From NCBI GenBank assembly GCA_024449915.1, contig JAMZAV010000809.1, positions 1 through 64,000 on the forward strand: a DNA stretch of 64,000 nucleotides. The letters are read 5' to 3'. The translations under genes and the position numbers were made by a program. Position 1 is the first letter of the stretch. Each line of letters begins with the position of its first letter. This document shows, one piece after another, positions 1 through 10,884 of this stretch. The notes under the pieces are model-generated. The model made no database searches and was not told the origin of the DNA. It worked only from the letters and a program-made list of their open reading frames with translations. The stretch comes from Sweltsa coloradensis (taxonomy: Eukaryota; Arthropoda; Insecta; Plecoptera; Chloroperlidae).

Positions 1-81
1 ACAAAATCCTAGAAGAAATGTTAATGAAAATAAGCGTGAAAATTGAACTTGGGGGACAATAACATTTGAGTACCGGAGTAG

Positions 82-470
82 GGTAGGATGTTTTCGTCGG
101 TTTAATCGGGGAAAAAATATTGTAGGGGACTTTTAAATAGTATAAGATTATATTTAAACTATCTATGAATGAAATAAAATGGTAAGATTGTTATAAAAAC
201 ACGTGATGATGGAGCATCAGCTTGTCATGAGTTCGTTCATTTCTAGGCCTACAAGTGGGCGTGTGTATAGGCCTACAGCAGCTCAATGGAGGATGTTTTT
301 GTCAGTGAAATCGTGAAAGAATACTGTAGGTGACGTTTAAATACTAGTGTAACATTATTTTAAAACTATCTATGAATGAAATAAAATTGCAAGATTGTTA
401 AAAACATGCGATAATCGAGCATCAGCTAGTCATAAGGTCGTTCATTTCTAGGCCTATAAGTGGGCGTGTG
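82..470. repeat. diverged tandem duplication, about 200-bp unit
   Basis: Two head-to-tail copies (about 82-268 and 288-470) share an ordered set of blocks: AGGATGTTTT, a run around TGTAGG, then AACTATCTATGAATGAAATA, GAGCATCAGCT and GTTCATTTCTAGGCCTA. Copies differ by many substitutions, so the duplication is old. No coding potential. Confidence 0.75.
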
Positions 471-683
471 TACACAAACCACATCAATCATTTGTTTGAT
501 ATTTTCGAGCCTGCTCGGCAACTTATTTAATATAAACTAACGCTGGTCAATACCAATAATATTACGCCCATGGAGAAAAGATTCTGATAGCAATTTTGTG
601 CACGAAATTGTTTCTCAGAGATATCTAGGCGTTCCGTAGGAGGGCCTAGGCCTCCTAGCTGCGAGTTTCCGAGTTTAGCACCA

Positions 684-723
684 CCATTGATTAAAGAAGG
701 CTATCGCCTTCTTTAATCAATGG
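684..723. repeat. perfect 18-bp inverted repeat with 4-nt loop
   Basis: The arm CCATTGATTAAAGAAGGC (684-701) is followed by TATC and then its exact reverse complement (706-723). CACCAC-like sequence lies on both sides. It is too short to be a typical MITE and has no decay, so it is either recent or constrained. Confidence 0.85.
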
Positions 724-1529
724 CACCACCAACGACGTACGTTAGGTTACGGGAAACAGCTTTTTCCGAATAAATGGGTTAACGAAATGGCTGTAGGTCT
801 AGTCTATTAGAAATTACACGGATGCAAGTAAAATAATGTCCTATAATTTTGTCACACATGGCCCGGAACTATCTGGTATTGTAGGAAATCAAATCGGGAC
901 CGATCGGGAAAAGTAGGCCTAAATTGACTCTTCGGAAAAGGAAATAAATATATTTCAAAGAGTTGCAGGATGACTTTGAACATCACAATAGGCTAACTAA
1001 TGTCATAACATTAATTTACATCCTAATTGCATATCACAACATTAACCAACGATTGATTATTGAGCATTCAAATCGTCAGTTTTACACAGCTGCTTAGGGA
1101 AGGACTACTCCTAATGCTACTCCGGCCGGCCATGATGCACGTTACGCCCACCGACGGTGCTGCCCATGGATTTCACTTAAATCCCTATAGTAGGCCTACA
1201 TGGCCTAGTAGTAGAGATTTGTGGGCGATGCCATCTTGGCTGTGACGTCACGGAAGTGCTGTTATAAAGTGCTGTTAGAAACTCGTTTCCACCATGCAGC
1301 ACATGGAAAAACAACCGTATACAATCCAAAATTCACGTTTCTACCACAAAACCTCTAATTGTTCTTGTATTTTCCTCAGAAATGAATAATGATGAATCAT
1401 AGAATGACACACAGGAAAATATAAGCTTCTGGCCAATATTATAGACCTGCATCAGCTGGCCATATGTAATAATATTTTCACATCCACAACCACTACCGTA
1501 AAACTTCAAATTAAAGAAGGTTACACGAA

Positions 1530-1624
1530 ATGTCAACGAACACGCCTTTGAGGGATTTTGAATCAGACGCTTTATCCTTCAAAAAGCAACTACTTATAGC
1601 TAGAAATGAAATTCACAATCTAAG
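1530..1624 (+). CDS. TRMO coding exon 1
   Basis: Encodes about 31 residues from the ATG (MSTNTPLRDFESDALSFKKQ and on to NEIHNL), mostly helical and charged. Ends CTAAG|GTACGT in phase 2. Joining to exon 2 makes an Arg codon and continues the same heptad-like helix (RQQMRALAQ), which supports the join. Assignment rests on phase and helix continuity, since this N-terminus is poorly conserved. Confidence 0.85.
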
Positions 1625-4600
1625 GTACGTATTCGAAGTTTAATAAGACAACAATTTCTTCTCGAGAAAGAGTATTGAAAGCCTCTGCTGGGACAGTCGT
1701 CACGGTGGCGGTCGTTGTGGGTTGTGGGCGTAAGATTTTCCTTAACCTCACTTTCTTTTTTCATTGGATAGGCGGCGGTAGGCCTAGGCCTAGCCCTAGG
1801 CATAGGAAGCCTTTGCCCAAGGCCTAGCCTAGGCAGGGATATTAAATAGGCCTAGTTTGTAGCTTTCTTGTCTGCTAGCCCTAGGTCTATATAAAGAAGC
1901 TAGGCTAAACCTAGGCCATCTGTAAAGGCTAGGGGCTAGGTAGGATGCACAATGACCTAAGTATAGGCCTAGGCCTTAAGTCTAGGGCTAGGGCTATGTA
2001 GACCTACTTTAAATGTGAAGCATTAGGCCTACAGTTTCTGTCCCCCTTAAGGTCGATTCACAATGGCCGGTACTTATTCGGCTAAGGGGGTCCAACTTTT
2101 ATATACACTGTAACGGAAAGGATTTCGGGTGCGCTCTTATCGATTATATCCTAGAACTAGCGTGGCGCACTGTAGCCAGCGGAAAGTTCGGCTAACCTAG
2201 AACAAAAGTACACCTTTAACATAAGTAGTAACAAGGCAAAATAGCAGTGTTAACAAGGTGTAGGCCCTATAAAAGTTGGACCCCCCTAGCCGAATAAGTG
2301 CCCAATTGCCTGGGAACCAGAACGGGAAGACGCTAACGTTAAGGGCTTTGATGCACAACAGCCCGTGAAGCAAGCCGACTGGAACAAATCAAATAGCCTA
2401 AGTTAATAGCCTGTGTGTTTATATTTTGTTATTCCGCATATTTTTATTTAGGCCTAATTTATTTTGCATACTAGGGCCTAGGTAGCCTAGGCCTACTCGC
2501 GTAAACCATTAATCAGCTGATAAAATAGTGTCAGGCCGTGGACATCTTGATTCCGATTGGTTCCGGTAATGTGTGGAACGGGAACGTTACGGGCATTTAA
2601 AACCTGGTGAAGTTCCCGATCTCGTTCCCAGGATACGGTCCCCGAACGGGAAGCTTTATTGTGCATTGTGTCGTAGTCGTAGGGCTAAGTTTTAAAACAT
2701 GAGATTAAACTTTCTTCCCATTCTCGTTCTCGTTACTGGGCAATTGTGCATCGACCTTTTAGCAAGTTTATTACATCCCACTGTCGTCCTGGCCATTGTA
2801 AAGCGTAGGCTTATTATACAGATAAGGCCCTACCAGTATTCTAGATTCATTCTTCATAATCTCTTTTATGCCTCTTAACTTCAAGTAGGGTAGGGGAGTG
2901 GGGGGACATTGGTACAGTTTACTAACTTTTCAATATTTGTAGCCTACTTAAAATATATTTTGTTTTATTTGTTATATTTTTTATGATATGGGTATTTTCC
3001 CATGAACAGTGAGTAATGGTTTTCAGATTAAAGGCCTACCCCTACATTGTTTACTGTGAATTTTTAAAATAGTTACCGTAAAAGTACCAATGTGCCCCCA
3101 GTAGGGGCACATTGGTACTAGTATGGGGCACATTGGTATATTATGAATTGTTTGATTTTAATTAGGTAAGATACATTAGAAAATGTGTTTTTAATAGACA
3201 TACGTAAAACATAGACATTCATAAAAGAATATGTCAATACACATGAGACAAACTTAATGTAAATGTTCAAAGAATGACAAATTGCATGTGAAATAGCTGG
3301 TTCCCCGTCGATCTATCGATGGTTCATCAAGGACCTCAACGATTTCTTCAAACAAAACTTCCGATTCGTCTTCCTTGTCCGGCCACATAAACCCATCTTG
3401 ACATCCATCTTTCTTTGTCATAGTTTTTATGCCGTAGGCGGCCGCAGATCATATCTTCTTCTGTGAAGGTCTGAGGAGCCCGCTTCTTTTTATAGATCAT
3501 ATCTTCTTCTGTGAAGGTCTGAGGAGCCCGCTTCTTTTTATAGGTACGAACCATGTTCGCTATACCTGCAAATGACAGTAGCAAATAGTTAAAAAGTAGG
3601 CCTAGGCCCTATCACTTGGCCTAGATAAGGCTGAACTGAGCCTAGGTTTATTGTAATCAAGCCCTACTATAGGCCTTAATCAGTAAACAGTACATATTTT
3701 AAATGTACATGGAAAAAAAACAACTGATATAACTCTGTTTGGATCAAAAAGTAAAGTGAACTCATCATTGGAAACAAGCTAGGACTACATATAATAGCAA
3801 TTTAAAGTGTACCAATGTTCCCCAAACACAGTGTACCAATGAGCCCCACACTACACATTTTTAGAAAAGAATTGTTTTTAATTTTTAGGTTATGTTTACA
3901 GCCAGGCAATGCTCACCAACAGTTAAGTTGATAAAAATTGAATCCTCCTAGACATAACATAATTAGATATTTAAGCAAAACATTCCTACTGATCCACACA
4001 AAGTAATTGGCTATTTTTTACTTTTTACATGCATAAATACAATATACATCAAAACTTACCTATTTTTCAATGGATTTGCATGAAACTTTCAGAGCAGGTA
4101 GAATTCTTCACAGCCTTCTGAAAAACATTCACCAAACAACTGCCAACCCAGCTTGGGAGGCAAAATTCAAACTGTACCAATGTGCCCCGTGTACCAATGT
4201 CCCCCCCACTCCCCCACGTCTGAACTCCTAAGACCTTTTTTTTATTACGAGCATTTTACGCAGGTTGGTCGAAAATGCGCATAATTTTTGTGCAACATAG
4301 GCCCTAGCCTAGTTGGAATTTCAATTTGCGTTAAAACTCCGAATTAGGCTACTCAAGGAACGTTGATACGCTCGTTCCTGTAAACAGCAAAAAATCAAGC
4401 CCGCCCTCCTTTTAGAAGGTGTAGGTACACGTGCCCAGCAACGCTGCAGGCGTGAAGGTTAGAAATGACTACCTTGGTAGGCCTACGACAGTATTTGTAT
4501 GCACATTAAAACGTAGTTGAGTAAAGTGCTCGCGCACATTTGGCATCTATCATAGGCCTAAGCACAGCGCAACACAAGCGTAGCATAAGATAAACAAGTG

Positions 4601-7600
4601 CACCTGGCTGCTTGAACCCAATTCACGTAGGCTAAGCATAGCGTAGGCGGGAAGCACAGCACAAGAGATGGTTAGGCCTATGCGTATTTTATATGGTAGG
4701 TAGGCCTAACTTGTTCATTATAAGGGACCCCCCCAAAAAGAAAAGTAGGTTAGTGGGGTACCTAGGCCTACTTTTATTTTTTTGGAGGGGGGGGGGGGGG
4801 TCTCAACAATGAACTTGAGTACTTTTTAAATATTTCTTGCGCTTGGGTAAATGGGTAAATAAAAACATGGATTTCAATTAAGATCTTACGATTTACCAAA
4901 TTAACCTGCACTATCATAGGGCTATTGATTTAAACGTGGTTATCCAGTAGGTCTTGGCCCTATGCAAATTTTCATTAAAAATCTGTAGGCATACAATTCT
5001 CGAAGTTCGCCAAAATTGAGTAGGCCCTACCCTACCTTAGCCTAAATTACGGAGATTTCACGAATTTTTGAATTTTTATTCAAAATCAATGAATTGATTT
5101 AGGAATGTGTAGGCCTACTGGATCTCAAACATTGATTCTCTATTAATGTTCATGTGAAATAGGATCCCAATCCCAAAACTGTTTAGGGCCTACCCGAAAA
5201 AAAAAAACTGAAAGCTGAGCGCTTAAACTCGTCTCCGCGCCAGCCTCAGCGTCTTCTCTTAACGCTATTCGACCGCGTTTTTCTATTTTCCAAAATATGC
5301 TACTAAGTCTAAATATAGGCTAGTGAATGGCTTTGAAACCTGGCTCTTTTAGAAAATCAAAACTATTTTTTTTTTAAATTTTCTTATCTGAACTCGGCCA
5401 ATATTGCCACCTCAAAATAATTTCAAACTCCAATTTGCCAAGGCACACTGTTCAATGTAGGGTGTTGTGTTTTTGTGACATTAATTTTCAACTGGTTTTC
5501 TATTTTAAAATTAAAAATAAATATATTTTTTCTCAGTCAGCCTATAGGTGTTGTATTTTTGTGATATTAATTTTCAACTGGTTTTCTATAGGCTGACTGA
5601 GAGAAAAAAGGGTACTTGTTCATCAACGGGACCCCCTCCAAAAAAATGTAAAAATTCAGTAAAAACATTTCATTAGACAATCATAACTACTACATACATC
5701 TAATCCATCTGAGTTTCAGGAGGTCAGGAAAACACAATTATTTTGAACAAAGCCTCGAAAACATCCTTTACGGCTACATACTTTGCGCCAGGAGTGACAC
5801 GGCCTACGCCAACATACTCCACCTACAAAACCTTTAACGTCGCTATTTTAAATATAAAGGACTGTCAATGGAAAAGTACTTTCGTTTAAAATAGCGACGT
5901 TAAAGGTTTTGAAGGTTCATTTGGTGTCCGTGGACGTCAATGTCAGCTGCACGTCGACGACTGCTCTCATGTAGGCCTACGCGTTCCAATGGACTGTACT
6001 CGCCTGAGTCACGTTGAACGTGTGAGTCAAGTTTGCTGTCAGAGTCATATCCAACTTCTCGCAAGTTGTAATTATTTATTGTAAACAGAAATTTAAGTAA
6101 AAAAAAAAAAACGATGATAGAAAAAAAAGGTTGGCTTAGTCGCTTTGGTTTAATGTCCCCCACTGAAAATCAGTTATATAACTGAGTGGGTAGACTTTAA
6201 ACACAATTTATTTTATTTAATTAACAAAAAATTGAGGGGGGTCCCGTTAATGAACAAGTAGGTAGGCCTACCGGTACCGAAAAAAGATTTTTTTTAAATT
6301 TTAAAATAGAAAACCAGTTGAAAATTAATGTCACAAAAACACAACACCCTACGTTGAACTTGGCTACGAAGACTTGTCGTATTGAAGTTTGAAATTATTT
6401 TGAGGTGGCGTTATTGGCCGTGATCAGAAAAATTTGAAAAAATAGTTTTGATTTTCTAAAAGAGCCAGGTTTCAAAGCCATTCACTATATTTTGACTTGG
6501 TAGCATATCTTGGAAAATTCGAATAGTCTTGAGGGTTGCAGGCTGCTCTAGAATAGCCTGGGAATAGCTCCTTGTAAACTGTTGTAGTTACCAGACAATG
6601 TTGTCATCATAGCTTATATTCCTGTTACCATTGCCGGGCCTCGTTCCTGGGCTGTTAGAGCATCCTTAAAAATATGTGGGTACTTTTACCTTCTTAAAAC
6701 TAGTGGAAGGCATTGAGTGGGCATGCGGCATGTTGTTGTTTTTAAAACTAGTGGAAGGCATTGAGTGGGCATGCGGCATAGCCTCCTTATCTAGCTATCC
6801 TTCCATTAAATAGCTCTTTCAGACAACTTGCACGATCAAGCCTGGCTTGTCATGTTTTATATTAACCACTTAATGTCGGTCAATGTGTTTTTTTTTTGCT
6901 TTTCATAGGCAACAGATGCGAGCTCTAGCCCAGTGTCATCAGCAGGAAGTAGGAAAAATTCAAACTGCTCTGAACTTATACCAAAAGAAGGGATGCACTT
7001 GCTTTGCATCATGTCTGAATTCCCCAACCCAAAGTGAAAGTCCTATTCCAAGCGCAAGTGTCCCTACCGAAGAAGGCTTGTTTGTACGACACATAGGAGT
7101 TATATCGACATGGTTTCCGGAGAGAAAAGCCATTCCTCGCCAACCTGGCATTTGTGTTGGCAGCCGTGGGAAGCTAGTTCTTTTCAACTCCGTGTTCACT
7201 AACCCAGAACATGCCCTAGAGGGGCTAGATGGTTTTTCTCATATGTGGTGAGTAGGCCTAAGCCTGTAACTATCAATTAAGTCTCAATCACTATCATTTA
7301 GCTGGGAAAGATACCAGCCCCTCTATTGAAAACTTCTAGCATAAGTTGCATTATAATTCATAACTTATTGCATAATAGCTTAAGTTATCAATGTGCATAG
7401 GCCTCCGTCTACCAGCCAGAAGCAACGCAGACAGACTCGGCTAAATAGCCGAGCGGCTAGAGGCATTACCGCATTAGGCCTACGTTTTAAACTACTGGAA
7501 ACGCAGGATTGAGACTGATAATTTCTGCTTTTATTACATTTTAAATCTTGCGGTCTATATTATTTGCTATTTGTTTTTGGTAAAGTACTAGCGTAGGGTA

Positions 7601-10600
7601 GGCCTATAGGGCCTACCATAGTTTATAGGCCTACTTTATTAGGCCTAAGTTACCTATTGAATTTTTTCATTAGTTATGCGACTTTGCTCTAAAGTTGTTT
7701 TTGCAATGCGATCTGGAGTAGGTAGGCCTACCTAATTAGTATTTTCGTGTTTCTGGTTGGGGAAAGACGAGAGGAGACCAACAGTTACCTTAAAGGATGT
7801 AGGTAGCTGCTCGAGACGAGGTGCACATATATTTATTTACAATTAACATAACACAAATGTCGAACGTTTCGGCCTACTGCCTACCTACCTGCGGTCACCG
7901 ACCGTTGGAGAAGAACTAACAAAAAAAAACAAAAAACAAAGCCGAAACGTTCGACATTTGTGTTAATTGTTAATTGTTGGATGAGCGAAGCGAAGACTTC
8001 AATTTCACCGACCCCCAAAATATTTAGCTCGGGTGTTTTTTTTTGTTTTTTTTGTTTGTTTTTCTGTCTGTTTGTTCGCTCTCTACCGGGCAAACGGCAT
8101 ATGCGATCTGGATAAAAAAATGGAGGGGACCTTCGAAATCTCTGAATTTAGACTTGCTACGTTTTTGGGTACAATCGAAGAAATGTTTCTCATGAATATC
8201 GTACTTTTACGATTTATTTTGATTTTTAGTGCGATATTTTCGTGATATTTGGGCCGATTTTGACCAAACGGGTGGGGCTACAACGTTCATATTTCACATG
8301 GAAATTAAAGTTATGGTGATGTAGGGCCTATTGCTTTTTGAAAGAAAAAGTTGAAAAAGTTACCGGTAGCCAGAATCCAAAGAATAAAGGTTTTAATATT
8401 AGGTTTTTTAGGTTTATAATGACAATTTACAAGTAGCAGGAACAATAGAAACTTGACAACAATCACCAACAATGCGTAAAAAAGGCACTTGATAAGTAGG
8501 CCTAAATAGATCCCACGCAAACTAAAAACTTACAAAAAAGCTCATCCATCAACGCGACGGGACTTTAGCGTTTTCCTAGTAAATAAATATATGTGCACCT
8601 CGTCTCGAGCAGCTACCTACATCCTTTAAGGTAACTGTTGGTCTCCTCTCGCCTTTCCCCAACCACAAACACTAGGCCTAACCTAGCCGATAGGCTCTAT
8701 CTAAACCAATAATTAGTATTTTCATTGTCTAAAATAGGCACTAGTATTCAGCATCGTATAATTTGTACTGTAGTAGGGCCTATAGGCCTAATATATGTAG
8801 TACGGGTAACGAAACAAAATAATTAATTGGTTTACACTCACACCAATTCTGTGTTAATTATTGTTCCCCCAGGATTTTATTCCATTTCCACAAGAATGAT
8901 TCTACTCATGTGAGAGCCAAGGTTTCACCTCCTCGACTCAATGGTGCCCGGACAGGAGTCTTCGGCACGCGATCTCCACACCGCCCCTCTCCAATTGGGC
9001 TATCTCTCGTTCTCATCGACAAGGTTGAAGGTAGGCCTATCAGAGTTTTAAATACAACACACGGGTGAGGCTAGTCTTTTTGACAGCTCTGGATATTGCT
9101 ATCAATAAAATATAGACCTAAACTTGTTTGTTGATGTTGCACGTGTGTGTAACTTGTTGGTCCTATGGTCTTATTCCTGCTTTCAATGCAGAAGATTTGG
9201 GGATCTCATTCCAGTTCTGGCAGAGCATCATCATCATTCATCACCCATTGCATGCAGGGTATTTAAATGGTGCTCACTCTCTTCAACAAAAATAATTCCA
9301 ACAACTCTATTACAATTCAATTCAATAATTTTGTAAGTTGTCACTGAGAGGATAGACCCAGCCAAAGGTTACCTACAAATTATTATCATGATTAAGGTTG
9401 CCCATCGATATCGATATCAATATATCGATACACACAATTAATTTCGATACCGAGATTTGTATTCTACATCGGGATATTTCAAAGTAGCCTACCAAAATTG
9501 CGTTAAAAACGCGTAAAAAATGAAAAAAATTTGGTATCGGCATTGAGTAATTCTGCAGTATCTAGTCGACATCGCGTCGTCTGCTGCTGCCTAGAATGCA
9601 TTCGGTACGGCACGGTCGCGGCCCGGTGCGGCTAAGCACGGCACGGTTTTGTGTAGCTTCGGCATCGAGTAATTCTGCAATATCCAGTCGACATTGCGTC
9701 GTCTGCTAAGAGTGCACTCGGCACAGCAACGGTCGCGGCCCGGTGCGGTTAAGCACGGCACGGTTCGAACTGGCGTCATACAGTGGGCGTGGCGATGGGA
9801 AGACGCACATGTTGTGGGAACTGTCATGGAAACTATATTTAAAAATTGGAGGGAAAATATCGATATATATCGATATCGTTTGGCCATTTTTTTTCGATAT
9901 CGATAATGGATTTTCATATTGTTGGGCATATCCCTAATCATGATGGTTTTTATTTTAGCTCAATGTCTATAATTAGAGGTACGGCCTAGCCTACAGCCTA
10001 CGTAAATTTTGTGTTTTAGTTTTTTTATGCAAAATCGGTGAGCATATAGTTCTAGCCTTTCTAGGTATCCTACTTTTGAAAACGCTACAAAATTCTGTGG
10101 TAGGTAAATTGTTTTGAACCGGTCCGTACTTCATTTTATTTGCAGCTGTTGTAGGAATTAATGTATATGATTACTTTCAGGTTGTTGTGTCCACTTCACC
10201 GGAGTGGACATGATGGATGGTACGCCAGTTCTCGACATCAAACCCTACATACCACAGTATGACAATCCGATTCACTGCAACCCGGCCATCGAGGGCAGTT
10301 GGTCAAGGATACCCGAGCTTCGTCAGATGGACGGCGGAGAACCAAGTGATCCTGCGCCCGCACAACAGTCGAGCGATTCCCCGCAAGAGTTGAGCAGGTG
10401 CGTGGACGAATCGCCGACGCACGCGCAAGGCAACATAGGTGAGAGGGAAGCACCGGATGGCGAAGAGGGCGTCACCCACTCGACCGTCGCGGCCGCAGTC
10501 GTTAACACAGCCCCTCAGCCGCCGGTCCCTCTAACCACGCAAACCGTCCGAGTTCCCGCGTGGGTGAACCAGTCCGTGGTCTCTCGCCTGACGGTGAGCT

Positions 10601-10884
10601 TCAGTAACAAAGCACTTGGGCAGCTGAGCGAGGCTGGTCAAGACTCGGATGCATTGAAAACTGCAATCACCTGCGTACTTCAGGAAGACCCGCGGTCCGT
10701 TTATCTTAGAGAGAAGTGGGGTAATCAGTTTTATACGTTTCTCATACGTAATCTTCATGTAAGTTGCAAGTTCGATGACTCTGTTCATACAGTGTTTGTG
10801 TTTCAAATCAAGTCTGCAGGGAAAACATGTGAATGTGGTCAACCAGAATGGCAGTGTCCTATACATGGGGAAACAGTTGAATAG
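1530..10884 (+). CDS. tRNA (adenine(37)-N6)-methyltransferase TRMO, whole gene
   Basis: Four coding exons (1530-1624, 6909-7247, 8873-9030, 10181-10884) join with matching phases (2/1, 2/1, 1/2) and GT-AG introns to give 1296 nt, about 431 residues, close to vertebrate TRMO. TRMO is a SAM-dependent, beta-barrel (UPF0066/TrmO family) methyltransferase that converts t6A37 to m6t6A37 in the anticodon loop of certain tRNAs. Visible family motifs: IPRQPGICVGSRGKL, NPEHALEGLDGFSHMW, the signature RTGVFGTRSPHRPSPIGLS, and DMMDGTPVLDIKPYI, followed by an acidic low-complexity linker and the C-terminal TrmO domain with EDPRSVY. A short N-terminal coiled-coil-like segment precedes the catalytic core. 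The start at 1530 is the first ATG of an open exon with a G at -3. Introns carry transposons but no exon is damaged, so the gene looks functional. Confidence 0.95.
1775..2030. repeat. TAGGCCTA-rich stretch in TRMO intron 1
   Basis: Dense overlapping CCTAGGCCTAGG and TAGGCCTA words, many of them self-complementary. The same 8-mer recurs singly throughout the window. Not a clean microsatellite. Confidence 0.6.
2071..2302. mobile_element. short MITE with about 30-bp TIRs, TRMO intron 1
   Basis: The left end CTTATTCGGCTAAGGGGGTC (from about 2072) and the reverse complement of the right end (CTTATTCGGCTAGGGGGGTC) match and extend into CAACTTTTATA on both sides. About 230 bp, no ORF. Superfamily not assigned because no clear target duplication is visible. 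Confidence 0.7.
2893..4215 (-). mobile_element. pogo-like DNA transposon remnant, TRMO intron 1
   Basis: Terminal inverted repeats GGGGAGTGGGGGGACATTGG (left, 2893) and its complement ending at 4215 continue with TACAG/CTGTAC. The subterminal block GGGGCACATTGGTAC recurs at both ends (around 3104-3136 and 4184-4200). A transposase N-terminus remains inside on the minus strand (separate entry). The flanks are TA on the left only. The element is internally deleted. Confidence 0.75.
3426..3554 (-). pseudogene. pogo/Tigger-like transposase N-terminal fragment
   Basis: Reads MVRTYKKKRAPQTFTEEDMI from 3554, the usual opening of pogo-type transposases just before the first helix-turn-helix. The 16-residue block YKKKRAPQTFTEEDMI is then repeated exactly in frame (48-bp tandem duplication at about 3447-3545). 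No further transposase domain follows. Surrounded by the TIRs of the 2893-4215 element. Confidence 0.65.
4709..4818. mobile_element. 110-bp palindromic derivative of the 5613-6260 element
   Basis: Begins ACTTGTTCATTATAAGGGAC and ends with an inverted version (GTCTCAACAATGAACTTGAG), with poly-purine/poly-pyrimidine GGGGGG/CCCCCC tracts inside each end. The ends match the TIRs of 5613-6260, so it looks like a minimal deletion product of that family. Confidence 0.6.
5283..6518. mobile_element. foldback element with about 300-bp arms, TRMO intron 1
   Basis: The left arm (about 5283-5600) and right arm (about 6265-6518) are inverted copies sharing TTAATTTTCAACTGGTTTTC, AACCTGGCTCTTTTAGAAAA and CACCTCAAAATAATTTCAAA. 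The left arm also carries an internal tandem repeat of the GTGTTTTTGTGAcATTAA block (about 5465-5592). The centre is occupied by another element (5613-6260). Confidence 0.75.
5613..6260. mobile_element. nested TIR element at the centre of the foldback
   Basis: TIRs TACTTGTTCATCAACGGGAC (left) and the complement of its right end, differing at one position (GTCCCGTTAATGAACAAGTA), each followed by a CCCCC/GGGGG tract. Inside, CTTTAACGTCGCTATTTTAA (5836) is answered by its inverted copy near 5885-5907. Its location inside the foldback shows it is the younger insertion. Confidence 0.7.
6693..6780. repeat. tandem duplication of about 46 bp, TRMO intron 1
   Basis: The block ACTAGTGGAAGGCATTGAGT plus GGGCATGCGGCAT occurs twice in a row without a mismatch, 130 bp upstream of the exon 2 acceptor. 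No function seen. Confidence 0.85.
6909..7247 (+). CDS. TRMO coding exon 2
   Basis: The acceptor is a T-rich tract followed by TTTCATAG at 6901-6908; the donor is TG|GTGAGT at 7248. Encodes the end of the coiled-coil segment, a Cys/Ser/Pro linker and the start of the methyltransferase barrel (GVISTWFPERKAIPRQPG to GLDGFSHMW). The terminal TG is completed by G of exon 3 to give Trp, as in the family motif SHVWIL. Confidence 0.95.
7747..8672. mobile_element. inverted-repeat element with about 95-bp arms, TRMO intron 2
   Basis: Arms 7747-7842 and about 8581-8672 are inverted copies (shared blocks GAGGAGACCAACAGTTACCT, TAAAGGATGTAGGTAGCTGC, CTCGAGACGAGGTGCACATA). A second inner pair, CAAATGTCGAACGTTTCGGC, flanks a short loop. 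The word AATTAGTATTTTC occurs just left of the left end and again about 50 bp beyond the right end. A Helentron-like element (7978-8579) sits in the right arm. Confidence 0.75.
7978..8579 (+). mobile_element. Helentron-like non-autonomous element H1
   Basis: 5' end TGGATGAGCGAAGCGAAGAC. The 3' subterminal inverted match GCTCATCCA (8540-8548) is followed by a short stem (AACGC...GCGTT) and the end TTTTCCTAG. Flanks are T (7977) and T (8580). This asymmetric-TIR layout with a 3' hairpin and insertion at TT is that of Helentrons/Helitron2. The other arm of the host palindrome lacks the element, giving an empty site. No Rep/helicase ORF. Confidence 0.7.
8873..9030 (+). CDS. TRMO coding exon 3 (catalytic signature)
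   Basis: Acceptor CCCCCAG at 8872, donor GAAG|GTAGGC at 9031. Encodes ILFHFHKNDSTHVRAKVSPP, then RLNGARTGVFGTRSPHRP, then IGLSLVLIDKVEG. This holds the most conserved TrmO signature, with the Arg/His/Pro residues of the SAM and tRNA site all present. Confidence 0.95.
9393..9936. mobile_element. hAT element, TRMO intron 3
   Basis: Perfect 8-bp target duplication ATCATGAT (9385-9392 and 9937-9944). Ends TAAGGTTGCCCATCGATA and ...TTGTTGGGCATATCCCTA, i.e. the TAGGGNTG hAT terminus with decay. Subterminal regions are packed with ATCGATAT. An internal 120-bp tandem duplication is listed separately. Non-autonomous. Confidence 0.9.
9534..9775. repeat. tandem duplication inside the intron 3 hAT
   Basis: Two copies of a unit of about 120-125 bp, each with GAGTAATTCTGCA, AGTCGACAT, GCGTCGTCTGCT, CGGTCGCGGCCCGGTGCGG and AAGCACGGCACGGTT. 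GC-rich, unlike the flanking AT-rich hAT ends. Confidence 0.8.
10181..10884 (+). CDS. TRMO coding exon 4 (end of barrel, linker, C-terminal domain)
   Basis: Acceptor TTACTTTCAG at 10180. The exon begins in phase and reads CCVHFTGVDMMDGTPVLDIK, ends the barrel near PYIPQYDNP, then has a roughly 90-residue Pro/Glu/Ser-rich linker and a C-terminal domain (SVVSRLTVSFSNKALGQLSE, EDPRSVYLREKWG, CKFDDSVHTVFVFQIK) typical of animal TRMO. It ends with a short Cys/His-rich tail (CECGQPEWQCPIH), which could bind a metal and is not a feature I know from the family. Stop TAG at 10882. Confidence 0.95.

Larger units (their letters stand above)
1..1529. other. region upstream of TRMO, no gene seen
   Basis: AT-rich sequence 5' of the first TRMO coding exon. 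It holds a diverged tandem duplication (82-470) and a perfect hairpin (684-723), listed separately. I see no TATA box or initiator that I would defend. The TRMO promoter and any 5' UTR exon must lie here, because the first ATG is at 1530. Confidence 0.5.

Noticed and set aside
6960..7199. Minus-strand frame opposite TRMO exon 2
   Set aside because: A shadow of the TRMO coding frame.
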